Shown here piece after piece: positions 1 to 4,986 of a DNA stretch of 5,562 bases. The stretch comes from Pseudomonadota bacterium (GTDB lineage Bacteria; Pseudomonadota; Alphaproteobacteria; Sphingomonadales; Sphingomonadaceae), in the NCBI GenBank assembly GCA_030271565.1, contig JARXKR010000053.1:7525-13086 (forward strand), written 5' to 3'. The first letter of the stretch is position 1. Each line of letters begins with the position of its first letter. The notes beneath the pieces are model-generated. The model saw only the letters and a list, made by a program, of their open reading frames with translations, was not told the origin of the DNA and searched no databases. Both the position numbers and the translations under genes were made by a program.

Positions 1-637
1 CCGCCACCCGCCGCACCTTGAGCACCTTGACCGGCGGCTCGAGCATCTGACCCTTCATGAAGCCCTCGCCCTTGGTCGGCGAGCGCGGTGCGTCGTAAAT
101 CTTGCGCACCACATCCATCCCGCTGACCACATGCCCGAACGCGGCATAGCCTGCTCGGCCTTCGGCATCGGGCGAGGCCGGATTGGCATCGAACGAGGTC
201 AGGTCCGACAACAGGATCGAGAAATCGGCCATCGCCGTACCCGGTGCATTGCGCGCCATCGACAGCGTTCCGGCCTTATGGGTGAGTCCTGTGACAGTGG
301 TCGGCTCGTGCGCAATCGGCTTCATCAGCTTGGCCGGAAATGGATTGAGCCCGCCCTGCAGCACGCCATTGGGCTCGGTCCCCCAATTGAGGTGCATCGC
401 GCGGTAGAAGGTCATCCCGTTGTAGCGCCCGCTGTCGACATAGCGCATGAAGTTCTCGACCGTTATCGGCGCATGCTTGTGATCGAGTTCGAGCACGATC
501 GCGCCTTGCGCGGTGACCATTTCGACCAGCACCGTATCGCCCAGCGGCGGAGGCGGCGGTGCCTTCTTCGATTTGGTAGCGCCCGTTAAGGCGATCAAGG
601 TTGCGGGCAAGGCGGCGAGGACGAATCGGCGTTTCAT
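1..637 (-). CDS. Exported cyclophilin-type peptidyl-prolyl cis-trans isomerase, 3' end cut by window edge
   Basis: The frame is open from ATG at 637 to the window edge (212 codons, no stop), so the C-terminus is missing. It begins MKRRFVLAALPATLIALTGA, a Sec-type signal (basic n-region, hydrophobic core, possible cleavage after Ala20). A Pro-rich linker (about 26-31) follows, then a cyclophilin domain from about residue 36: strand GAIVLELDHKHAPITVENF (45-63), TFYRAM with the presumed catalytic Arg79, LQGG with Gln94, LSMARN (125-130), and ADFSIL (137-142) where classical cyclophilins have GSQFFI. AFGHVVSGMDVV (166-177) is a typical late strand/helix. Cyclophilins catalyse Xaa-Pro isomerisation; the signal places this one in the periplasm, where it would help fold envelope proteins. 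Seen: fold motifs and signal. Inferred: activity, since the Gln of GSQ is replaced. There is no clear Shine-Dalgarno before 637. The start was chosen because it gives a complete signal peptide. Confidence 0.9.
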   Translation of the reverse strand, partial: MKRRFVLAALPATLIALTGATKSKKAPPPPPLGDTVLVEMVTAQGAIVLELDHKHAPITVENFMRYVDSGRYNGMTFYRAMHLNWGTEPNGVLQGGLNPFPAKLMKPIAHEPTTVTGLTHKAGTLSMARNAPGTAMADFSILLSDLTSFDANPASPDAEGRAGYAAFGHVVSGMDVVRKIYDAPRSPTKGEGFMKGQMLEPPVKVLKVRRVA

Positions 638-990
638 CGGGCGATGCTGCCCAATCGGCCCCGGCAACGCCAGCACTGATGCACAAACCGGCTCAGGCGA
701 TGCTCAAATCGGCACAAGCACGGTGCAATGAGGTTGAGGGGCGGTAAAACCACTGCTCAAAAATCGCGATCTCAGACGATAAATAACTGTATTTCAATCG
801 CTTATCTGGAAATTGCGACACATCGAGGTCATTTGAGTGGGCGTGGGTCGGCCTCTTGCAGCCGCACCGATCCTGTTATCCGACAATTGCGATGTAGGAA
901 ACCGTCGCAGCTCGCGGTGCAGCGCAGCTTGTTCAGAGCGGAAAACCGCCAACGACGACGAACCCGGAGGGTTGGTGCTGGCTGCTTGAA
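638..990. other. Intergenic region between lysR stop and the isomerase start
   Basis: These 353 bases hold no convincing gene; the ORFs here are short, biased and lack a ribosome-binding site. The stretch around 770-820 is AT-rich compared with its surroundings and is the likeliest place for the isomerase promoter. One weak minus-strand pairing is TTGAAA (797-792) and TGAGAT (774-769), 17 nt apart, with a poor -10. Two small stem-loops lie just past the lysR stop in transcription order: AACCC/GGGTT around GGA (961-973) and GCGG/CCGC around AAAA (938-949). Neither has a U-run, so they are weak terminator candidates. AATTGCGA occurs twice (811-818, 885-892). An imperfect direct repeat near 640-713 is listed separately. 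I recognise no tRNA or riboswitch. Confidence 0.6.
640..713. repeat. Imperfect direct repeat upstream of the isomerase start
   Basis: GGCGATGCT, a short spacer and AATCGGC occur at 640-659 (4-nt spacer) and again at 696-713 (2-nt spacer). Sixteen bases match per copy, with a period of about 55 bases. The first copy is directly upstream of the isomerase start codon on the minus strand. It may be a small tandem duplication or a pair of protein-binding half-sites. Chance in GC-rich DNA is not excluded. Confidence 0.4.
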
Positions 991-1875
991 TTACAGCCCC
1001 GCCCCCGCAATCCAATCGTGAAAAATCCGCACCGCGCGGATTTCGAGGGCATGGGGGCGGCAGATGAACCAGTACGAATAGGGGCTCTCGACCTCGACAT
1101 CGAACAGCTTGGCCAGCCGGTTGTCGTGGCTGCGGCGGAAGTGGTCGTCGTGCATGATCGCAATGCCAAGGCCGTTGGCGGCGGCTTCGAGGATGAGCTG
1201 GCCTGAGTCCATGTGATCGATAGCCGCGGGAGCAAACTTGGGCAGACCGAGCGCTTGCTTCCACGCGACGAAACTGTCGGGCAATTCGGTGTGGATCAAG
1301 AAGGTCTGGCGGGCCAGCACCTCGGGCGTCGGGGCTTCGCCGATTTCGGCGGCGAGCGCCTTGGAGGTGAAAGCATAGACCCGGTTGTGATCGAGCCGCA
1401 CCGCGTGAAATGCGGGGTCGGGCTCCTTGGCCAGCACAATCGCCGCGTCGAGTGTATCGCCAACTCGCGCTTCGGGATGAGCGGCCGTGTCGAAATCGAT
1501 GTGGAGCCGGGGGTGTGCCTTGCGCAGTTCGGGCAGCCGCGGAAATAGCCGCTGGGTGCCGAACAGGGGCAGGACGCCGAGGTGGAGACGCAAGACCTTG
1601 CTGTCCTCGACCTGTCCTTCGACTGCGGCGGCCAATTCGTCGAAGCGCAGGCTGACCGCATCGTAAAAGGCCTGGCCTTCGTCGGTCAGCCTCATTGCTT
1701 GATGCTGGCGGGTGAACAGCCGCTTGCCGATGAACTCCTCGAGTGCCGCCACCCGCCGTGACAGCGCTGACGGGCTCAGTCCGAGTTCGTCCGCTGCGGC
1801 GCGGGCGCTGCCGAGCCGGACAATCCGGACGAACGCTTCGATTGCGCGCAGGGGAGGGAGACGGCGGATGGCCAC
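991..1875 (-). CDS. LysR-family transcriptional regulator (GcvA/AmpR-like)
   Basis: A 294-aa protein, the usual LysR length. The winged helix-turn-helix occupies about residues 6-65: RLPPLRAIEAFVRI opens it, GSARAAADELGLSPSALSRR (22-41) is the HTH, and the wing is at RLFTRQHQAMRLTDEG (52-67). The effector-binding domain runs about 94-290; AANGLGIAI (232-240) is the usual late motif. The 'LPPLRAIEAF' opening and the C-terminal FHDWIAGAG resemble the GcvA-like subgroup. The effector and target genes are unknown. GTG at 1875 was chosen because it starts right before the conserved N-terminus and has GGAGAG at 1886-1891, 10 nt upstream. An upstream ATG (1950) would add 25 residues unrelated to LysR, read through the corC tail. 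The gene lies 7 nt behind corC, so it is probably co-transcribed and translationally coupled with it. No divergent target gene is present, unlike many LysR loci. Confidence 0.9.
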   Translation of the reverse strand: MAIRRLPPLRAIEAFVRIVRLGSARAAADELGLSPSALSRRVAALEEFIGKRLFTRQHQAMRLTDEGQAFYDAVSLRFDELAAAVEGQVEDSKVLRLHLGVLPLFGTQRLFPRLPELRKAHPRLHIDFDTAAHPEARVGDTLDAAIVLAKEPDPAFHAVRLDHNRVYAFTSKALAAEIGEAPTPEVLARQTFLIHTELPDSFVAWKQALGLPKFAPAAIDHMDSGQLILEAAANGLGIAIMHDDHFRRSHDNRLAKLFDVEVESPYSYWFICRPHALEIRAVRIFHDWIAGAGL

Positions 1876-1882
1876 GGTGCTG

Positions 1883-2785
1883 TTACTCTCCGCGCTCGGT
1901 TGCAGGCGGCGGGGGATGAAGGCGCAACCGAGTGACGCGCTTTTCATCACCGGCGATCACTTCGAGCGTCCAGCCGCTGTCATGCTGGAGCATCGCGCCG
2001 GGACACGGCACCGCCTCGGCGAGCATGAAGGCGAGGCCGCCGAGCGTGCCGACGTCTTCCTCGACCACCGCCAGCCGCGGATCGATCAGCGCGCCGACAT
2101 CGTCAAGCTCGGCACGCGCATCGGCCTCCCACATCCCGCCGTCGAGCGGGATCAGCATGTCCTCGGGGGCATCGTCGTGTTCGTCCTCGATCGCGCCGGT
2201 GATCTCTTCGACCAGATCTTCGAAGGTGATGATCCCGTCGGTGCCCGAATATTCGTCGACCACCACCGCCAGATGGACCCGGCTGGCGCGCATGTCGTTG
2301 AGCACGTCGAGCGCGTTGCGCGCTTGCGGCACGAACAGCGGCTGGCGCAGCAGGGTGGTCCAGTCCTTGGGCACTTTGCCCTCGGCGAGGAATGGAAAGA
2401 CGTCCTTGATCAGCACCATGCCGATGATCTCGTCGAGCGTTTCGGCGTAAACCGGCAGGCGCGAGTGACCGTGTTCGGCAAAGGCCTTGACCACCGCGTC
2501 GAAGCTCGCACTGGCGGGGATGGCGATTATCTCGCCGCGCGGGATCGCCACATCGTCGGCGTCGTGCTCGCTGAAATGCAGGAGGTTGCGCAGCATCTGG
2601 CGTTCGAGCGGTGAGAGGTCGCCATCGGCGTCCATGTCGGCGCCGCCGTCTTCCTCGTGCTCGTCGATCGCTTCCTCGAGCTGCGCGCGCAGCGACAGGT
2701 CGGGCTCGCCTATGCTCAGCGCACGGCGCAGCATCCGGCCGAGCCAGGTTCTACTATCGCCATCTCCGGATGGTGCATCGGCCAT
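1883..2785 (-). CDS. corC: CorC/HlyC-type CBS-pair protein (hemolysin family, cation/envelope-associated)
   Basis: A 300-aa cytoplasmic protein without the membrane DUF21 domain found in longer relatives. In order: a charged N-terminal helix region with LRAQLEEAIDEHEE (32-45), the family block LSPLERQMLRNLLHF (57-71), CBS 1 (about 79-137, with VAIPRGEIIAI and SRLPVY), CBS 2 (about 149-205, with HLAVVVDEYSGTDGIITFEDLVEEI), and the CorC_HlyC domain (about 215-295, with DVGTLGGLAFMLAEAVP). The family binds adenine nucleotides through CBS pairs. It is linked to Mg/Co efflux and, in related gene clusters, to envelope functions; the exact role here is inferred. ATG 2785 gives the conserved N-terminus. 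AAGGAA (2798-2803) overlaps the ybeY stop, 12 nt upstream. Upstream ATGs (2824, 2851) would overlap ybeY and add unconserved residues. The 16-nt gap from ybeY marks an operon. An EF-hand-like loop lies at residues 50-61. Confidence 0.92.
   Translation of the reverse strand: MADAPSGDGDSRTWLGRMLRRALSIGEPDLSLRAQLEEAIDEHEEDGGADMDADGDLSPLERQMLRNLLHFSEHDADDVAIPRGEIIAIPASASFDAVVKAFAEHGHSRLPVYAETLDEIIGMVLIKDVFPFLAEGKVPKDWTTLLRQPLFVPQARNALDVLNDMRASRVHLAVVVDEYSGTDGIITFEDLVEEITGAIEDEHDDAPEDMLIPLDGGMWEADARAELDDVGALIDPRLAVVEEDVGTLGGLAFMLAEAVPCPGAMLQHDSGWTLEVIAGDEKRVTRLRLHPPPPATERGE
1886..1891 (-). promoter_or_regulatory. Ribosome-binding site of lysR inside the corC 3' end
   Basis: The minus strand reads GGAGAG immediately before the corC TAA stop, 10 nt ahead of GTG 1875. 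This decides the GTG start and places the signal within the last codons of corC, an arrangement that suggests translational coupling. Confidence 0.65.
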
Positions 2786-2801
2786 TTGGCGCGGAAATTC
2801 C

Positions 2802-3299
2802 TTAGTTCTCGTCGTGGTCGCCATATGGGTCGGCAATGCCCATCTGTGCAAGCGCCTTAATTTCGAGGCTCTCCATCGCGCGAGCGTCCTCGGGTGAGGT
2901 CTCGTGGTCGTAGCCGGCCAAGTGGAGCAAGCCGTGAACGATCAGGTGCGCGGTGTGGTGCTCAAGGCTGATGCTTTTGTCACCGGCCTCGCGGGTGCAG
3001 GTTTCGAGTGCCAGCGCAATATCGCCGAGCAATTCAGGCGGGCCATCGGGTGCCAGCGCCAGCAGCTCAGCACGCTCAAGCATTGGGAACGACAGCACGT
3101 TGGTGGGCTGGTCCTTCCCGCGCCACTCGCTGTTGAGCGCGTGGACTTCGGCATCGGAGGTGAAGGCAAGGCTAGCGGAGAGGCGCGGATTGGCGAGTTC
3201 GGGCACTTCTGCAGCCAGGGCAATTGCGGCAGCGGCGGATAGTGCTTCCAAATTCTGCGGGGAAGGCCAGTCAGCCTCTACCGAAACACCCAATTCCAA
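2802..3299 (-). CDS. ybeY: Endoribonuclease YbeY (rRNA maturation factor)
   Basis: The zinc-binding signature HGLLHLAGYDH is complete (residues 122-132: His122, His126, His132). The other family block, N-x3-R-x2-D-x-PTNVLSFP (56-72), and GDIAL (92-96) are also intact. YbeY is a metal-dependent single-strand endoribonuclease acting in 16S rRNA 3'-end maturation and ribosome quality control in the cytoplasm. The 165-aa length from TTG 3299 fits the family. That start has GGAGG at 3305-3309, 5 nt upstream, and gives a normal YbeY N-terminus (ELGVSVEADWP). The longest ORF starts at ATG 3377, but its first 26 residues are translated from a REP palindrome and spacer, so I reject it. TTG 3293 and GTG 3314 are less likely alternatives. 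It is followed 16 nt later by corC, as in many proteobacteria; its normal upstream neighbour phoH is displaced by the GIY-YIG/REP block. Confidence 0.93.
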   Translation of the reverse strand: MELGVSVEADWPSPQNLEALSAAAAIALAAEVPELANPRLSASLAFTSDAEVHALNSEWRGKDQPTNVLSFPMLERAELLALAPDGPPELLGDIALALETCTREAGDKSISLEHHTAHLIVHGLLHLAGYDHETSPEDARAMESLEIKALAQMGIADPYGDHDEN

Positions 3300-3304
3300 A
3301 CTAA

Positions 3305-3309
3305 CCTCC
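3305..3309 (-). promoter_or_regulatory. Ribosome-binding site of ybeY at the REP boundary
   Basis: A perfect GGAGG on the minus strand lies 5 nt before TTG 3299. Its first two bases are the terminal bases of REP copy A, so the repeat directly touches the initiation region. This site is the main argument for the TTG start. Confidence 0.6.
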
Positions 3310-3338
3310 GTCACCCCCGCGAAAGCGGGGGCCCCGCT
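3308..3338 (+). repeat. REP-type palindrome, copy A
   Basis: A 31-nt element of the kind whose translation yields RHPRESGDP-like peptides. After a CCGTCA lead the arms CCCCCGC and GCGGGGG enclose a GAAA loop; a CCCCGCT tail follows. It lies in plus orientation, opposite to copies B and C, and ends next to the ybeY ribosome-binding site. In ybeY mRNA it would form a strong hairpin just 5' of the Shine-Dalgarno. Confidence 0.88.
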
Positions 3339-3380
3339 TCCGTTCGCGACGGTAGGGCATTGCCGAGCGGTAGCCAAGGC

Positions 3381-3411
3381 AGCGGGGCCCTCGCTTTCGC
3401 GAGGGTGACGG
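3381..3411 (-). repeat. REP-type palindrome, copy B
   Basis: The same 31-nt element on the minus strand, 19 nt downstream of the GIY-YIG stop codon. Stem arms are CCCTCGC and GCGAGGG around GAAA. Compared with copy A it differs only at one base pair (C-G replaced by T-A), so the stem is kept. It may act as a 3' mRNA stabiliser or attenuator for the nuclease transcript. Confidence 0.88.
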
Positions 3412-3429
3412 CTGGCAGCAGGCTGGGCA

Positions 3430-3726
3430 CTAGAGTTCGATCAACTTATCGTACAGATCGTTCCAATCGGGGTTCATCGTCTCGATCAGCTCAATCTTCC
3501 AAGCGCGCCGCCATTTCTTGATCGCCTTTTCGCGGGCAATTGCATCTTCGATCCGATCAAAGTTTTCGCAATAGACAAAACGGCGGAGGCCATATTTGAA
3601 TGTGAATGCACCGCCCTTGCCCGCGCGATGCTGAGAAATTCGTTCCGGCAAGTAAGCGGTTACGCCGGTGTAGATAGTGCCACGATAGCGCTCGGTCATC
3701 ATATAGACCCAGCCGCCTTTCGTCAT
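3430..3726 (-). CDS. GIY-YIG nuclease superfamily protein (small, UPF0213/YhbQ-like)
   Basis: A 98-aa single-domain protein, typical of the small GIY-YIG family. The signature is WVY (6-8) and YTG (19-21), then LPERISQHRAG (26-36) with Arg29 and His33. AIAREKAIKKWRRAWKIELI (62-81) contains the presumed metal-binding Glu66, and NPDWNDLY (85-92) closes the fold. The catalytic set Tyr8, Tyr19, Arg29, His33 and Glu66 appears intact. The family cleaves DNA, but the substrate of these small stand-alone members is mostly unclear. ATG 3726 was chosen because it precedes the conserved GGWVY. An upstream in-frame ATG (3831) would read through REP copy C and overlap phoH; I reject it. No strong Shine-Dalgarno is visible. 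The gene is visibly less GC-rich than its neighbours. It sits between phoH and ybeY, which are normally adjacent, and is flanked by REPs, so acquisition by insertion is likely. Confidence 0.9.
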   Translation of the reverse strand: MTKGGWVYMMTERYRGTIYTGVTAYLPERISQHRAGKGGAFTFKYGLRRFVYCENFDRIEDAIAREKAIKKWRRAWKIELIETMNPDWNDLYDKLIEL

Positions 3727-3744
3727 TGTTGCGCCGACAAGAAC

Positions 3745-3775
3745 AGCGGGGTCCCCGCTTTCGCGGGGATGACGG
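3745..3775 (-). repeat. REP-type palindrome, copy C
   Basis: The third 31-nt copy, on the minus strand between the phoH stop and the GIY-YIG start. Arms TCCCCGC and GCGGGGA surround GAAA. It differs from copy A only at the outermost stem pair (C-G replaced by T-A), again keeping pairing. Read in frame with the nuclease it encodes RHPRESGDPA, the hallmark of REP read-through. Confidence 0.88.
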
Positions 3776-3799
3776 ATAAGTAAGGAATGGTTGGCGGCT

Positions 3800-4828
3800 T
3801 CACCCCTCGTTCCCTTCATACGCATCGACAATCCGTCCGACGATCGGGTGGCGGACCACGTCGGACGAGGTGAACCGGGTCACCGCGATGCCGTCGATCC
3901 CTTCAAGCCGTTCGACCGCGTCTTTGAGCCCGCTCATCGGCGCGCCGCCGGGGATGTCGACCTGCTTGGGATCACCGCAAACCACCATCCGGCTGTTCTG
4001 GCCGAACCGGGTCAGGAACATCTTCATCTGCGCCGGGGTGGTGTTCTGCGCTTCGTCGAGGATCACGAAGGCATCGGCCAGCGTGCGACCACGCATGAAG
4101 GCGATCGGCGCGATCTCGATCTCGCCCGAGGCGATGCGGCGTTCGACCTGTTCGGGCGGCATGCAATCGTACAGCGCATCGTAGATCGGACGCAGATAGG
4201 GATCGACCTTTTCCTTCATGTCGCCGGGCAGGAACCCGAGCCGCTCGCCCGCCTCGACCGCCGGGCGGCTGAGGATCAGGCGTTGGACCGAGCCGGTGAT
4301 CAATTGCGATACGGCCTGCGCCACCGCGACATAGGTCTTGCCCGTGCCCGCCGGGCCGAGCGCGAAGATCACATCCTTGCTGGCCAGCGCGCGCATATAT
4401 TCGATCTGCATCGCGCTGCGCGGCACGATCGTTTTCTTGCGGGTGCGGATCATCACGCCCGGCGCGCCGTCCACGCCCGAGACGATCCCTTCGAGCGTCG
4501 GTTCGGCGGACATCGCGATCAGCGATTCGACCACGCCTGCGTCAAGCTCCTGCCCTGAAATCAGCCGCTGGTGCATGCCTTTGAGCACATCGCGCGCGCG
4601 TGCCACCGGTTCTTCGGGTCCTTCGATCTGCACCTTGTTGCCGCGCGCCGCGATATAGACCCCCAGCCGGTTCTCGATCTGCACCAGATTCGCATCGAAC
4701 TGGCCGAACAGCGCGCCGAGGATGGTCGCCTCTTCGAATTCGATCTCGCTGCGCGCGCGGGGCGGAGCGGTGCGGACGGGCGCCGCGCCTGATGCGCCGT
4801 GGGAGGCGCGGGATGGTTTGCGGGGCAT
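3800..4828 (-). CDS. phoH: PhoH family ATPase
   Basis: A 342-aa cytoplasmic P-loop protein. After a basic low-complexity head (1-27) comes an N-terminal KH-like region (about 30-90). Then the PhoH ATPase core: Walker A GPAGTGKT (158-165), LSRPAVEAGERLGFLPGD (186-203), Walker B FVILDEAQN (254-262), and RFGQNSRMVVCGDPKQVD (274-291). SSDVVRHPIVGRIV (321-334) closes the core. PhoH proteins hydrolyse ATP and are linked to RNA metabolism and phosphate starvation; with ybeY the context points to rRNA/RNA maturation. The start is uncertain: ATG 4828 gives the usual basic MPRKPSR opening but its purine-rich AAGGGAG is about 16 nt away; ATG 4867 would add 13 residues and has no visible Shine-Dalgarno. 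The gene is 158 nt downstream of miaB with its own candidate promoter. The GIY-YIG start lies 73 nt beyond its stop. Confidence 0.93.
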   Translation of the reverse strand: MPRKPSRASHGASGAAPVRTAPPRARSEIEFEEATILGALFGQFDANLVQIENRLGVYIAARGNKVQIEGPEEPVARARDVLKGMHQRLISGQELDAGVVESLIAMSAEPTLEGIVSGVDGAPGVMIRTRKKTIVPRSAMQIEYMRALASKDVIFALGPAGTGKTYVAVAQAVSQLITGSVQRLILSRPAVEAGERLGFLPGDMKEKVDPYLRPIYDALYDCMPPEQVERRIASGEIEIAPIAFMRGRTLADAFVILDEAQNTTPAQMKMFLTRFGQNSRMVVCGDPKQVDIPGGAPMSGLKDAVERLEGIDGIAVTRFTSSDVVRHPIVGRIVDAYEGNEG

Positions 4829-4888
4829 AGAGGTGTGACGCGAACTCCCTTCGTTGGAGCGCCGCATCGCTGCGATGGACGCTGGAAC

Positions 4889-4916
4889 AAGATAGGCCGC
4901 TGACCGTTGGGTGCAA
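4889..4916 (-). promoter_or_regulatory. Candidate sigma-70-type promoter for phoH
   Basis: Minus strand: TTGCAC (4916-4911), a 16-nt spacer and TATCTT (4894-4889). A transcript would start near 4882, leaving about 54 nt before ATG 4828. The -10 is good and only the TTG of the -35 is strong. If used, phoH and the genes behind it can be transcribed independently of miaB. Confidence 0.35.
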
Positions 4917-4929
4917 GTGACCTTGACCG

Positions 4930-4958
4930 GGAAGGCGCAGGCCCAACAGGCCTTTCCA
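4930..4958 (-). terminator. Weak stem-loop after miaB
   Basis: AGGCC/GGCCT around a 5-nt loop (4939-4953), extended by an imperfect outer GGAA/TTCC pairing, lies some 30-50 nt past the miaB stop. There is no U-run in the transcript, so intrinsic termination would be inefficient; it may be a processing or pause structure. Confidence 0.25.
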
Positions 4959-4986
4959 CAGTCATCGTTGCGCGGTAGCAGCCGGA

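Larger units (their letters stand above)
3308..3411. repeat. Inverted REP pair (BIME-like unit) between GIY-YIG gene and ybeY
   Basis: Copies A and B are inverted relative to each other and separated by 42 nt (3339-3380). The spacer carries a small CCGT/ACGG stem (3340-3352). In the transcript the two copies could pair over 31 bases with one G-U wobble and one A-C mismatch, or fold as two local hairpins. The head-to-head layout matches bacterial interspersed mosaic elements built from REPs. Confidence 0.75.
3308..3775 (-). mobile_element. Putative REP-bounded GIY-YIG cassette
   Basis: Copy C on one side and the B/A pair on the other bracket a single nuclease gene of lower GC, placed inside the otherwise conserved phoH-ybeY junction. 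This is compatible with a small unit that entered as a block. I see no target-site duplication and no transposase, so the boundaries and the mobility are inferred. REPs could also have accumulated independently in the two intergenic gaps. Confidence 0.35.

Noticed and set aside
276..686. Minus-strand ORF of 136 codons overlapping the isomerase
   Set aside because: It is out of frame with the cyclophilin, which has a signal peptide and family motifs running to the window edge.
938..973. Intrinsic terminator of lysR
   Set aside because: Two short stems are present (GCGG/CCGC and AACCC/GGGTT) but both have only 4-5 bp and no U-run, so I do not call a terminator.
728..1021. Plus-strand small ORF covering the intergenic region
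   Set aside because: No ribosome-binding site, no recognisable motif, and it runs into the end of lysR; treated as chance.
1712..2614. Long plus-strand ORF of 300 codons
   Set aside because: It is antisense to lysR and corC, has an Arg/His/Asp-biased composition typical of GC-rich shadow frames, and no recognisable domain.
3308..3775. CRISPR-like array from the three 31-nt repeats
   Set aside because: Orientation is mixed, spacing is irregular (42 and 333 nt), one interval contains a gene, and there are no uniform spacers. REP elements explain it better.
3300..3800. Target-site duplication around the REP/GIY-YIG block
   Set aside because: I compared the sequence beside copy A with that beside copy C and found no convincing shared direct repeat beyond the REP itself.
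3791..4558. Plus-strand ORF of 255 codons
   Set aside because: Antisense shadow of phoH; the minus-strand frame has full Walker motifs, this one only Arg/Asp/His-rich sequence.
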